Below, one piece after another: positions 17,029-25,240 of a DNA stretch of 34,801 nt; positions within the stretch are counted from its first letter, which is position 1; every line of letters begins with the position of its first letter. The DNA comes from a bacterium HR37 (GTDB lineage Bacteria; Desulfobacterota_D; UBA1144; Nemesobacterales; CSP1-2), in NCBI GenBank assembly GCA_002898375.1, contig BEIN01000024.1, positions 1 to 34,801 of the forward strand, given 5' to 3'. The position numbers were made by a program, and so were the translations under genes. The notes under the pieces were generated by a model, which worked only from the letters and a program-made list of their open reading frames with translations, did not search any database and was not told the DNA's origin.

Positions 17029-17223
17029 ATGGCTCAGGTTTGCAGAGTGTGTGGGAAAAAGCCAGTTTCTGGTCACAATGTAAGTCACGCAAATAACAGA
17101 ACCAAAAGACGCTGGAATGTGAACCTAAGAAGGGTAAAAGTACGCCTTGAAAGTGGGGAAGTAAGAAGGATAAGGGTATGTACAGGATGCATTAAATCCG
17201 GCAGGATTCAGAAGGCAGCGTAG
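17029..17223 (+). CDS. rpmB: 50S ribosomal protein L28
   Basis: The 64-aa protein is a complete zinc-binding L28: [19 protein letters not shown] at the N-terminus and CTGCIKSG near the C-terminus give two CxxC pairs. [15 protein letters not shown] is the basic family core. The ribosome binding site is AGAGGA about 6 nt before the ATG. The last 16 bases overlap the end of def on the opposite strand. An inverted repeat ATACCC-N9-GGGTAT lies upstream at 16961-16981. Confidence 0.95.
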   Translation: MAQVCRVCGKKPVSGHNVSHANNRTKRRWNVNLRRVKVRLESGEVRRIRVCTGCIKSGRIQKAA

Positions 17224-17735
17224 CTTTCTTCCTTTCCAAATACCTTTTCCAGTTTTTTCTTAAAAAGCTCACGTTTTAATCTGCTCAGTCTGTCTATAAA
17301 GAGTATGCCATCCAAATGGTCTATTTCGTGCTGAAATGCACGGGCAAGAAGCCCCGTTCCTTCTATCTCAACCGGTTTTCCTTTTCTGTCCAAGCCCCTA
17401 ACAACCACCCTTGCTTTTCTCCTGACCTCACTTACAAACCCCGGTATGCTCAAACACCCCTCCTCCCCTATTTGCTCTCCCTCTGCTAGAACGATCTCAG
17501 GATTTACAAGCTCGATAAGCCCGGGAGAGTTCTCTTCCCTGGGAGAGATATCAACAACAATAACCCTAAGGTTAACCCCAACCTGAGGTGCCGCTAATCC
17601 TATCCCCGGAGCATCATACATGGTCTCAGCCATATCATCGAGAAGCTTCTCAATCTGCTTATCGATTCTCTCAACCGGTACAGACTTTTTCCTTAACCTT
17701 GGGTCAGGATAGGTAAGTATCCTTAGTACAGCCAT
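17208..17735 (-). CDS. def: Peptide deformylase
   Basis: It removes the formyl group from N-terminal Met of new proteins. The 175-aa protein has all three family motifs: [10 protein letters not shown] near residue 44, EEGCLSIPG with the metal-ligand Cys, and QHEIDHLDG with two metal-ligand His and the catalytic Glu. The start [15 protein letters not shown] is typical. Its stop lies inside the 3' end of rpmB on the other strand (16-bp overlap). No methionyl-tRNA formyltransferase gene is adjacent. Confidence 0.96.
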   Translation of the reverse strand: MAVLRILTYPDPRLRKKSVPVERIDKQIEKLLDDMAETMYDAPGIGLAAPQVGVNLRVIVVDISPREENSPGLIELVNPEIVLAEGEQIGEEGCLSIPGFVSEVRRKARVVVRGLDRKGKPVEIEGTGLLARAFQHEIDHLDGILFIDRLSRLKRELFKKKLEKVFGKEESYAAF

Positions 17736-17816
17736 AGCTAATTAAAAGACTATACAAAAGAAAACGGTTGTCAACAAAAGGGTAAGCACCATTTAGGGCA
17801 AAGGCGCACAGGGAAT

Positions 17817-18104
17817 CTAATCCGTTTTGGTTTCGTTTAACCTTTTTATCAATTCCTTACTTGGTCTAAAATGAGGAAGGACTTTTGCCTTTACCTCAAC
17901 CGTTTCACCGGTTCTTGGGTTCCTACCGCTGTAGGGTTTATAGCTCTTTGTGAAAAAGCTACCAAATCCCCTTATCTCTATCCTCCCCCCATTTTGGAGC
18001 ACATTGGTCATATGCTCTATAATCGTATCCACAATCTGCTCAGATTGATGGATTTGAAGATTAAATCTGGCTGCCAGTTCCTTCTCAAGCTCTGATCTCT
18101 TCAT
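17817..18104 (-). CDS. Integration host factor/HU-family DNA-bending protein
   Basis: A 95-aa nucleoid protein: MKRSELEKELAARF, then the beta-arm region IEIRGFGSFFTKSYKPYSGRNPRTGE and PHFRPSKELIKRLN. The GRNPRTGE arm with the DNA-intercalating Pro and the EIRGFGSF motif fit IHF-beta/HU; I favour IHF-beta because of the MKRSELEKELAARF start. The frame is open up to a TTG at 18167, but a good promoter (18139-18167) lies inside that stretch and AGAGGT precedes the ATG at 18104, so 18104 is the start. Confidence 0.9.
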   Translation of the reverse strand: MKRSELEKELAARFNLQIHQSEQIVDTIIEHMTNVLQNGGRIEIRGFGSFFTKSYKPYSGRNPRTGETVEVKAKVLPHFRPSKELIKRLNETKTD

Positions 18105-18138
18105 CTTAAGACCTCTTGAGGACTTAATCTGAGATTCA

Positions 18139-18167
18139 ATCCTAGTAAACTTCCCAGTGTTTGTCAA
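18139..18167 (-). promoter_or_regulatory. Promoter of the IHF/HU gene
   Basis: On the minus strand TTGACA (18162-18167) and TAGGAT (18139-18144) are 17 nt apart, giving a start near 18132 and a leader of roughly 28 nt. It rules out the longer reading frame. Confidence 0.7.
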
Positions 18168-18199
18168 GAGTTACGGTTCTTCAGGTTTATGGTGTGGAG

Positions 18200-18228
18200 T
18201 TGACAACCTCAAACTCAACAAATATGCT
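18200..18228 (+). promoter_or_regulatory. Promoter of the TPR gene
   Basis: TTGACA (18200-18205) and TATGCT (18223-18228) are 17 nt apart, 30 nt before the ATG of the TPR protein and divergent from the IHF/HU promoter. Confidence 0.65.
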
Positions 18229-18258
18229 TTAAAAAAGCAAACCTTCATGGAGTAAGGT

Positions 18259-19119
18259 ATGGGAAGACTTGAAAGGCTGTTAAATAAAGCTGATAGCTTT
18301 AAAGAAGCTGGAAGATACGAAGACGCACTTAAAGAACTCAGAAAGGCACTTAAGATAGCCCCCCATGATCCGGACGTATACCTGTCATTTGCCCTAACGT
18401 ATGATGCAATGGGAGAATTTGAAACCTCTGTTGCTTACTTTAAGAAGGCGGTTGAGCTAGACCCTGATGACTCATACATATGGACACAGTTTGGGATAAC
18501 ACTTGCACGTATGGGGCGATATAGCGATGCACTCTCTGTTTTTCAAAAGGCACTCGCAATAGAGCCAAAGTACATCGTGGCAAGATGGAACTTAGCCCTA
18601 ACCTACAGGGCACTTGGATGCTATGAGGATGCTCTTGCTGAACTTCAAACCTGCATCCACCTCGATCCCGACTCAGAGTATATAAAGGATGAGATACACT
18701 ACCAGCTAGGTCTTTGCTACTTTGATATGGGATGGACACTGGAGGCTCTAAGAGAATTTAAAAAGCACGTTGAGCTCTTTCCAGAAGATATATGGGCCCA
18801 TCTATCAATAGGGAACTGCTACCTAGACCTTGGATGGACAGACGAGTCCATAAACAAGTACAAGGAAATAATAAATGCCTATCCCGGCTTTATTCCAGCC
18901 TACAACTCCCTGGCGGTATCTCTTGCTGAGAAGGGATGGTATGATGAGGCCCTTGAGGTCCTTAGAAAAGCGCTTGAGATCGCCCCGGAGGATGAGTCAA
19001 TAAAGGATAACATCGACTACATCCAGTCCCTAAAGGACGATGAAGACGGCTTTAAGGGGATGCTTTTACTTACCTTAATACTTCAGTTTCTTAAAAAGAG
19101 ACAAATCTCAAAGGATTAG
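18259..19119 (+). CDS. Tetratricopeptide-repeat protein
   Basis: The 286-aa protein is built almost wholly of TPR units; repeats such as GRYEDALKELRKALKIAPHD, GEFETSVAYFKKAVELDPDD, GRYSDALSVFQKALAIEPKY, GCYEDALAELQTCIHLDPDS, GWTLEALREFKKHVELFPED, GWTDESINKYKEIINAYPG and GWYDEALEVLRKALEIAPED recur every 34 residues or so, followed by a short hydrophobic-basic tail. There is no signal peptide, so it is probably cytoplasmic and mediates protein-protein contacts. The partner is not known. Its stop codon overlaps the stop of the convergent permease gene by 4 bp. Confidence 0.88.
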   Translation: MGRLERLLNKADSFKEAGRYEDALKELRKALKIAPHDPDVYLSFALTYDAMGEFETSVAYFKKAVELDPDDSYIWTQFGITLARMGRYSDALSVFQKALAIEPKYIVARWNLALTYRALGCYEDALAELQTCIHLDPDSEYIKDEIHYQLGLCYFDMGWTLEALREFKKHVELFPEDIWAHLSIGNCYLDLGWTDESINKYKEIINAYPGFIPAYNSLAVSLAEKGWYDEALEVLRKALEIAPEDESIKDNIDYIQSLKDDEDGFKGMLLLTLILQFLKKRQISKD

Positions 19120-20657
19120 CCTGGATACTTCCTCTTACCCTGCTCCTCTAGAAGCGGCATGATATATACACTCTTTGCCACTGGATAAGGAATTCGGTAC
19201 TCGTTTTCATCTATCTCAATAACAAACACCCTATCCACATCGCTTCTCCCCTTTACCTTGACCCTTTTCTGGGGAAACATACCGATAGAGGCAAGGTACT
19301 TTAAAACACCCGGGTCATCATCATTTACCCAGATAACGATACCAGAGCTTCCCGGTTTTGCCTCTGCCAAGGAAAGCCCAGAAGGCTCCGAAAGGACCCC
19401 CTCTTTAGTCGGAATCGGGTGCCCGTGAGGGTCAACCCTTGGCTCACCAAGGATTGCCTCAAGTTGCTCGGTCATATCTTCGCTAATAACATGCTCAAGC
19501 CTTTCTGCCTCATCATGAACCTTATCCCAACCAAGGCCAGCCTCCTCGGTAAGAAAGAGCTCCCAGAGTCTGTGAGAGCGGATAACCTTTAGGGCCCTTT
19601 CCCTACCGCTTTCAGTTAAAATTAGTCCTCCGGCTTTATCCCTTTCAACAAGCCCCATGTTCTCAAGTTTTGCAATAACGTTTAGAGCTGAGGAAAGAGA
19701 AACACCTAGCCTCCTTGAGAGCTCTGATGGAGAGACCACTCCCCTTTCCCTCTGAAGGTGGTAAGCATGCTTTAGGTAGTCCTCAATAGTTGCCATTAGA
19801 TGAGCACGACGCTGTTTTAACCACCTTGGTATGATACCCCTTCTTGGTGAAACAAACATCGCCATAAGAAACAAACAGGTAGAGACAAGAACCATTGTAG
19901 GCCCTGAAGCAACATTTAGATAAAATGACATGTAAAGCCCACTTATGGCAGAAAACACACCAAAGAGGGTTGCAAGAACCATCATGGTAGAGAGCCTCTT
20001 TACAAGGAGAAACGCAGTAGCCCCGGGGGTTATAAGCATGGCTACAACAAGCACTATACCAACTGTCTGAAGGGAAGCAACAATCGTTAAAGATAGCAAG
20101 AACATAAGAAGGTAGTGAAGCAACTTAACGGGAAGACCAATGGCAGATGCCATGGTGGGGTCAAACGACCAGAGCATAAGCTCTTTAAAGAGAAGAAAAA
20201 CCACAAGAAGCACCACCACACCTGTTAGAGCAGTAATTACCAGATCACCCGTTGAGACCCCAAGCACATTGCCAAAGAGTATGTGGTAGAGATCAACACT
20301 TTTACTGCGTATTATACTCATAAGGAGTATCCCAAGAGCAAAGGCCCCTGTAAACATGATACCTATTGCCGCATCTTCCTTTATGCGGGCATTACGCTCA
20401 ACAAAGCCGATACCAAGTGCTGTAAGAACACCGGTTATAACAGCCCCCAAGAAGAAACTTGTACCTATCATGTACGCAAAAGCAACCCCCGGCAATACAG
20501 CATGGGATATGGCATCTCCAAGAAGTGCCCATCTCTTAACAAGCAGATAACAACTCAGGATACTGCATATAAGACCGACCATTATAGCAGCAAGAAGTGC
20601 CCGCTGCATAAACTCATAGTGAAAAGGTGCAACAAGGTACTCAAACAATACACTCAT
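19116..20657 (-). CDS. Metal ABC permease fused to a DtxR/MntR-type repressor
   Basis: One uninterrupted 513-aa frame joins two proteins. Residues 1-270 are an ABC-3 family permease for Mn/Zn/Fe with about eight hydrophobic segments and the family signatures LLGDAISHAVLPGVAFAY and GIVLVVAMLITPGATAFLL. From about 288 comes a full DtxR-type regulator: winged helix (TIEDYLKHAYHLQRERG, SPSELSRRLGVSLSSALNVI), dimer/metal domain (VIRSHRLWELFL, DKVHDEAERLEHVISEDM) and a C-terminal FeoA/SH3-like domain (residues 440-505). The position of DtxR Cys102 is Glu, as in MntR. Chlamydial YtgCR has the same architecture and is cleaved to free its repressor. Overlaps the ATPase stop as ATGA. Confidence 0.92.
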   Translation of the reverse strand: MSVLFEYLVAPFHYEFMQRALLAAIMVGLICSILSCYLLVKRWALLGDAISHAVLPGVAFAYMIGTSFFLGAVITGVLTALGIGFVERNARIKEDAAIGIMFTGAFALGILLMSIIRSKSVDLYHILFGNVLGVSTGDLVITALTGVVVLLVVFLLFKELMLWSFDPTMASAIGLPVKLLHYLLMFLLSLTIVASLQTVGIVLVVAMLITPGATAFLLVKRLSTMMVLATLFGVFSAISGLYMSFYLNVASGPTMVLVSTCLFLMAMFVSPRRGIIPRWLKQRRAHLMATIEDYLKHAYHLQRERGVVSPSELSRRLGVSLSSALNVIAKLENMGLVERDKAGGLILTESGRERALKVIRSHRLWELFLTEEAGLGWDKVHDEAERLEHVISEDMTEQLEAILGEPRVDPHGHPIPTKEGVLSEPSGLSLAEAKPGSSGIVIWVNDDDPGVLKYLASIGMFPQKRVKVKGRSDVDRVFVIEIDENEYRIPYPVAKSVYIMPLLEEQGKRKYPG

Positions 20658-21454
20658 TTCCCCACCACCATCCTCTGACCAAGTGATTCCAAAATAGCAA
20701 GACGCCCCCCATAGGTCTTTCTAAGGAGTTCGGGGGTAAAAACCTCTCTTGCAGGACCATAAGCTATTAGCCTTTGATTTATTAAAATAAGCGAATCGTA
20801 GTAATTTATAGCGTTTCCAAGGTCATGGTTTACAACCAAAACCGTCTTACCCTCACTCTTAAGCTCCCTCATAAGGGAGAATATTGCCTGTTCCGTTGCA
20901 GCATCTACACCCACAAAGGGCTCATCAAGAAGAAGTATTTGAGCTTCCTGTGCCAGCGCCCTGGCCAGAAACACACGCTGTTGCTGTCCACCAGAGAGCT
21001 CTCCAATCTGGCGGTCTTTGTAATCGCTCATCTCTACCTGCTTAAGGCAGCGATCAACTACCTCGTAGTCTACCTTTCTTGGTCTTCTAATCCACCCTAT
21101 ATGGGGATACCTTCCCATCATAACCACATCCGAAACCACAATTGGATAATCCCAATCAACAAGCTCTTTCTGTGGAACGTAAGCCATCAGCCTTCTGCTC
21201 TTTTCCACAGGATTGCCGAAAATCAAAATCCTTCCCCTATCAAGAGGTAGCAGCTTCATTATCGCTTTAAGAAGAGTTGTCTTTCCAGCACCATTTGGAC
21301 CCACAATACCAACCACCTGTCCCGGTGGTATATCAAGGGTAATCCCGATTATTGCGGGTTTGGTATCGTATGATACCGTTACGTTCTCCAGACTGATTGC
21401 ATACTGTTTGTATGATTCGGTATCCACATCCAGCTCCCTATTTTTTTCCAACAT
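20654..21454 (-). CDS. Metal ABC transporter ATP-binding protein
   Basis: The cytoplasmic ATPase of the Mn/Zn/Fe uptake system. Walker A is GPNGAGKTTLLKAI, the signature is LSGGQQQRVFLARALAQEAQ, Walker B is ILLLDEPFVGVD and the switch His is in VVNHDL. MAYVPQKELVDWDYPIVVSD is the Q-loop region typical of MntB/ZnuC/TroB. The ATG at 21454 has a GGAGGGG ribosome binding site 6 nt upstream and is preferred to a TTG at 21469; it overlaps the binding-protein gene by 17 nt and ends with an ATGA overlap to the permease. Confidence 0.95.
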   Translation of the reverse strand: MLEKNRELDVDTESYKQYAISLENVTVSYDTKPAIIGITLDIPPGQVVGIVGPNGAGKTTLLKAIMKLLPLDRGRILIFGNPVEKSRRLMAYVPQKELVDWDYPIVVSDVVMMGRYPHIGWIRRPRKVDYEVVDRCLKQVEMSDYKDRQIGELSGGQQQRVFLARALAQEAQILLLDEPFVGVDAATEQAIFSLMRELKSEGKTVLVVNHDLGNAINYYDSLILINQRLIAYGPAREVFTPELLRKTYGGRLAILESLGQRMVVGK

Positions 21455-22379
21455 CTTCCACCCCTCCAAGTGCCTGAACTATAGACAAAACATTTGACCT
21501 CATCATGCCTATGTAGGTATCAGCTCCACTTCCAGGGGGGCCAAGGGAATCTCCATAGAGCTTCCTTCCAACCTTTACCCCGGCCTCCCTTGCAACCCTT
21601 TCCATGAGCTTTGGGTTAACCGTTGTTTCTATGAAAACCGCCGGAACCCTCTCCCTTCTGATTGCATCAATAAGCTGTGCTATCTCCTGTGCTGATGGTT
21701 CATCCTCTGTGCTTATGCCCCATATGGTTCCAACCACCTTAAATCCGTATCTCTGCCCAAAGTATCTGAATGCATCGTGTGTGGTAACAAGCTTTCTCCT
21801 TTGAGGAGGAATTGTCTCTACCTGCTCAAAAATCCACTTATCGAGTTTCTCAAGCTCTAAGAGATAACCTGCGGCATTTTCCCTGTATACCTGCTCGCCC
21901 TCTGGATCAAACTCAACCAGGGCATCACGGATGTTTCTTACATAACCCATGGCCTTTGTAACATCCATCCACAGATGCGGATCAGGATCGCCTCTTTCAT
22001 CCCTTATCGGTTCGAGGCCATCGGTTACAGCAACATAGGGCCTTGTTCCACCGGCATTTTTAAGTAGCTTCTCAAGCCACTTCTCAAGCCCCAATCCGTT
22101 AAAAAAGACTATATCGGATTCTGCTATCTTCTTTAAATCGCCAGGAACCGGTTCATAGGTATGAGGGTCACCTCCAATCGGCAAAAGGCTTATAACCTCA
22201 ACTCTCTCTCCAGCCACCTGAGCTACCATATCACCTATTATGTTTACAGTTGCAAGGGCTATCTTTTTATTTCCCTTAACCCCTTCCCTTCCCATATCCG
22301 AAAGACAGGAAACAAAAACAAAGAGAACCACCAAGGAAAAACCCCTTAAGATCCTTTTAAAAACACGCTCTTTATACAA
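21438..22379 (-). CDS. Metal-binding lipoprotein (ZnuA/TroA/MntA family)
   Basis: A 313-aa periplasmic binding protein of cluster A-I. A basic N-terminus and hydrophobic stretch end in VFVSC, a plausible lipobox with Cys25. Metal ligands are visible: His in GGDPHTYEP, His in PDPHLWMD, His in VTTHDAFRYF and Asp in the SGADTYIGMM region. There is no His-rich loop, which makes Mn or Fe as likely as Zn. The start is TTG with a CAGGAGG ribosome binding site 10 nt upstream. It overlaps the ATPase gene and follows the outer-membrane gene by 33 nt. Confidence 0.93.
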   Translation of the reverse strand: MYKERVFKRILRGFSLVVLFVFVSCLSDMGREGVKGNKKIALATVNIIGDMVAQVAGERVEVISLLPIGGDPHTYEPVPGDLKKIAESDIVFFNGLGLEKWLEKLLKNAGGTRPYVAVTDGLEPIRDERGDPDPHLWMDVTKAMGYVRNIRDALVEFDPEGEQVYRENAAGYLLELEKLDKWIFEQVETIPPQRRKLVTTHDAFRYFGQRYGFKVVGTIWGISTEDEPSAQEIAQLIDAIRRERVPAVFIETTVNPKLMERVAREAGVKVGRKLYGDSLGPPGSGADTYIGMMRSNVLSIVQALGGVEDVGKK

Positions 22380-22412
22380 CTTATCCAGACCTCCTGGTAA
22401 GAGATTCCACCC

Positions 22413-23198
22413 CTAGAGAACACTTAGGAAAAACGTAAAAGCCGTTAAAAGAGAAGTCTCTTTTTCCGCATTGCGCGTATACACGTCCCTGCTAACCCCA
22501 AAAATCAAAGTAAGCACCCTGTTTACAGGGGAGGTAAAACCCAGAGTCAGGCCAAATGCTGAAATACCCTTTTCATCATAGGGTTTTTCAAGTGAATAAT
22601 GGGCTTCAAAAACCGGTTGAAACCATGGGAAGATAAAGTAGCCAAACCCAACATCCGCAACAAAACCCACATCCTCTGTTTCAATAAAGGCAACTACGAA
22701 ATCTGCATCCATTGAGAATGCCTCGGTAAAATCAGCTGTAAGCACCAAACCCAGAACCTCAAATACCCACCCAGAGTCATTACCGGTAGGAAAGGTAATA
22801 CCCCCCTGGTAAGCAAGGGAAAAAGGAATCTTGCCGTAGTCTTCAAGGAATCTAAACTTTACCCCTGCTCCTATATCACCAAACCCTGTTTCCCCATCCA
22901 CCTGATCAGAATCCTCAAAATCGAGGTATCCAATGTTTACCCCAACCTCAAGGTTTTTAAGAACGCCAAAAGTAACCCTGTTTGAAGCAGAAAAACTAAG
23001 TACGCTGTCCTTACCGGTTACCAGTCCAAAAGAGGGCTCAACCTCCAGATGTCCTGGTGGAACCGTATCCACGCTTGGAACTATAACCTTGGAATTAGAT
23101 ATACCATCCACTGCTATGGCCTTTTTATGCTCCATAAAAAGCAGAGCAACCACAAAAGTTATCAAAAATCCCCGAGTACACAGGTTCTGGATTCTCAT
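22413..23198 (-). CDS. Outer-membrane beta-barrel protein in the metal-uptake operon
   Basis: The 261-aa protein has a signal peptide (hydrophobic residues 10-22, cleavage probably after KKAIA) and then alternating hydrophobic/polar strands separated by Gly/Asp turns (for example LEVGVNIGYLDFED, DIGAGVKFRFLEDY, FEVLGLVLTADFTE), ending in a hydrophobic C-terminal strand FTFFLSVL. It resembles the broad MetA/phenol-type putative transporter barrels. It lies inside the operon between the free repressor and the binding lipoprotein, so it may let the metal, or a chelate of it, cross the outer membrane. That role is inferred from position. A GAGGAG ribosome binding site precedes the ATG. Confidence 0.8.
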   Translation of the reverse strand: MRIQNLCTRGFLITFVVALLFMEHKKAIAVDGISNSKVIVPSVDTVPPGHLEVEPSFGLVTGKDSVLSFSASNRVTFGVLKNLEVGVNIGYLDFEDSDQVDGETGFGDIGAGVKFRFLEDYGKIPFSLAYQGGITFPTGNDSGWVFEVLGLVLTADFTEAFSMDADFVVAFIETEDVGFVADVGFGYFIFPWFQPVFEAHYSLEKPYDEKGISAFGLTLGFTSPVNRVLTLIFGVSRDVYTRNAEKETSLLTAFTFFLSVL

Positions 23199-23234
23199 TA
23201 TACGGCTTCTCCTCTAAGACTACGTCCTTTAATA

Positions 23235-23912
23235 TCATCGCTCTTTGCTAACCTGACTAACATAGATATCCTTTGCCACACTGACCGGCAAACGGTGTTC
23301 AGAGGAGCCAACCCTGATAAATATGTCTCCTCCAAAAGGGGTTTTATCCCTTACATTAACACTTACCCCAGGGAAAAGCCCAAGTTCAGCCATATAGCGA
23401 AGTTTGTCCGAATCCGTATCGCTTACACAGTTTATAACCACTGTATCCCCAACCTCCGTATCAGCCAGAGACAGAGTCTCCTTAAACCCCTCAATCCTTC
23501 CATCCTTTGTAGGTATTGGGTCCCCGTGCGGGTCGGTCTTTGGATATCCCAGAACACAGTCTATTCTGTCAAGGATCTCATCCGAAATTACATGCTCAAG
23601 TTTTTCCGCCTCAACATGGACCTTATCCCACTCAAGCCCTAGAATCTCATTTAGAAACAGCTCAACAAGACGATGACGTCTTATAACCTTAAGGGCCATT
23701 TGCTCCCCCTTAGCCGTTAAAATAACGCCGTGATAGGATATGTGTTTAAGGAGTTTTTTCCTGGCAAGCTTCTTTATCATTGCCGTAACGGTTGCGTTTG
23801 AAAGCCCAAGCTTCTCTGCAATCGCAGATGTTGTTACCCTTCCCTGTCTTCTTTGAAGCTTATAGATTGCCTTTAGGTAATCCTCTACGGTAGGGCTAAT
23901 TGTTTGGTTCAT
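23235..23912 (-). CDS. DtxR/MntR-family metal-dependent repressor
   Basis: A 225-aa free repressor with winged helix (SPTVEDYLKAIYKLQRRQGR, TSAIAEKLGLSNATVTAMI), dimer/metal domain (VIRRHRLVELFL, DKVHVEAEKLEHVISDEI) and a C-terminal FeoA/SH3-like domain (residues 155-220). The Asp of VEDY and Glu at the place of DtxR Cys102 match the MntR ligand set, so Mn(II) is a likely co-repressor, although Fe or Zn cannot be excluded. It is the first gene of the operon, and its promoter carries a 16-bp operator. The whole protein aligns with the C-terminal half of the permease fusion, so the operon encodes two related repressors. Confidence 0.93.
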   Translation of the reverse strand: MNQTISPTVEDYLKAIYKLQRRQGRVTTSAIAEKLGLSNATVTAMIKKLARKKLLKHISYHGVILTAKGEQMALKVIRRHRLVELFLNEILGLEWDKVHVEAEKLEHVISDEILDRIDCVLGYPKTDPHGDPIPTKDGRIEGFKETLSLADTEVGDTVVINCVSDTDSDKLRYMAELGLFPGVSVNVRDKTPFGGDIFIRVGSSEHRLPVSVAKDIYVSQVSKER

Positions 23913-23918
23913 CTAAAT
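23908..23918. repeat. Second copy of the operator half-sequence at the dtxR start codon
   Basis: TTCATCTAAAT here is identical to 23953-23963 inside the operator. This copy overlaps the start codon, and an imperfect TTTTAG half-site follows. It could be a second, weaker binding site. Confidence 0.5.
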
Positions 23919-23945
23919 TTTTTTTTAGTAATATTTAAATTAATT

Positions 23946-23961
23946 TTTAGATTCATCTAAA
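23946..23961. promoter_or_regulatory. DtxR/MntR-type operator
   Basis: A perfect 7-2-7 palindrome, TTTAGAT-TC-ATCTAAA. It touches the -10 and covers the predicted transcription start of the metal-uptake operon, so binding would block initiation. Confidence 0.75.
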
Positions 23962-23988
23962 TTATAGAAAGAAAAAAAGAGATGTCAA
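23961..23988 (-). promoter_or_regulatory. Consensus sigma-70 promoter of the metal-uptake operon
   Basis: On the minus strand TTGACA (23983-23988) and TATAAT (23961-23966) both match consensus exactly, 16 nt apart. Such a strong promoter implies tight repression by metal under replete conditions. Confidence 0.85.
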
Positions 23989-24021
23989 GAAGAAAAGGTA
24001 AATCTCTAAAGCCTTAAGTTA

Positions 24022-25086
24022 TCAGTCCCCTGCTTCTCTATACTCTGTCTTATAAATCTCTATAAAGCTTAGGAAAACAACCAGAACAACAGGGCCAAGT
24101 ATTATTCCTGAAAATCCAAAGGCCTTAACGCTTCCAAGTATGCTTAAGAAGAGAAACAATGTGGGCAGCTTTACCCTGCCCCCTATGATGAGGGGTTTTA
24201 GTATATTGTCAACAGAGCTTACAACAAGTCCCCCGAGAAGAAGAAGCACCGTTCCCTTTAAGAACTCCCCGCTAACAAGCAGATACACTCCAACGGGAAA
24301 CCACACAAAAGCAGAACCCCCTATTGGCAGCAAGGAAAAGACAAAGGTAATAACCCCTCCAAGCACCGCAAAGGAGATACCAAGTGCCCAGAATATCACC
24401 CCGGTTATAAAACCCTGCACCGCTGCAGTAGCAATGATTCCAAGTATGACAGCGTTTAGGATATCGTAGAAACGGTCAAAGATCCTGTTTTTCTGTTCCT
24501 CAGTCATCGGGATCAGGTATTTTAGCTCTTCGTAGAGTTTTCTACCGTCTCTGAAGAAAAAAAACATGGCAAAGATCATCACAATAAAGCTCAGTATAAT
24601 GCTTGTAAGGTTTTTTGCTCCCTGTTGAACCTGATCAAAAATATATCTGCTTATCGTTCCAACAGCGGTTAGTATAACCTGCTCGAGTTTTAGTTCCCCC
24701 ACATTAAACCTCTTCTCAATCTCTTCTAGCACAGTTACAGGTATAAGCTCCTTTAGATGCTCAATCATTGACCTAAGCTTTACAAGCTCAAGCTTGTCCC
24801 TAAGAGACTGATAGGCATCAAACATCTCAACTGCAAGCGTTGTTAAGACAATAACCACGGGAACAACAAGAACAAGGGTTGAGAGCAGAGTCATCAAAAG
24901 AGAAGACATCCCCACCCTGTTTCTCATAAACCTGGTTAGACGTTCGTGAACCGGATACAGAATGAGGGAGATAATTGCGGCCCAGAAGAGGGAGAATATA
25001 AATGGTTTAATTATCTGATAGAAGAGATAGATGAGAAAAATAAAGATCCCAAAGAAGAACCACGAGAAAATCTGCTTTCGTGTCAT
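24022..25086 (-). CDS. AI-2E family membrane permease
   Basis: A 354-aa polytopic membrane protein of the AI-2E transporter family. Hydrophobic segments lie near residues 8-40, 58-85, 150-175 and in a C-terminal block 205-340, with a long charged loop at 90-140. ALGISFAVLGGVITFVFSLLPIGGSAFVWFP and LPTLFLFLSILGSVKAFGFSGIILGPVVLVV are the conserved family regions. Members include exporters, Na+/H+ antiporters and putative quorum-signal transporters; the substrate cannot be assigned. GAGG lies about 8 nt before the ATG. It stands alone, with 154 nt separating it from the histidine kinase. Confidence 0.9.
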   Translation of the reverse strand: MTRKQIFSWFFFGIFIFLIYLFYQIIKPFIFSLFWAAIISLILYPVHERLTRFMRNRVGMSSLLMTLLSTLVLVVPVVIVLTTLAVEMFDAYQSLRDKLELVKLRSMIEHLKELIPVTVLEEIEKRFNVGELKLEQVILTAVGTISRYIFDQVQQGAKNLTSIILSFIVMIFAMFFFFRDGRKLYEELKYLIPMTEEQKNRIFDRFYDILNAVILGIIATAAVQGFITGVIFWALGISFAVLGGVITFVFSLLPIGGSAFVWFPVGVYLLVSGEFLKGTVLLLLGGLVVSSVDNILKPLIIGGRVKLPTLFLFLSILGSVKAFGFSGIILGPVVLVVFLSFIEIYKTEYREAGD

Positions 25087-25240
25087 GTTATATACCTCGA
25101 TTCAGGCAAATAAAATCCCCTTTCTATCCATTTTAATTTACACCTCTGTCCTTCTCAATGTTTAGAGAGCAGAAAAGATTTACAAAGTAAAAGCAGAAAA
25201 AAGGCAACCTGACAGGTAAAAAAGAGCGTACCCAGAAAGC

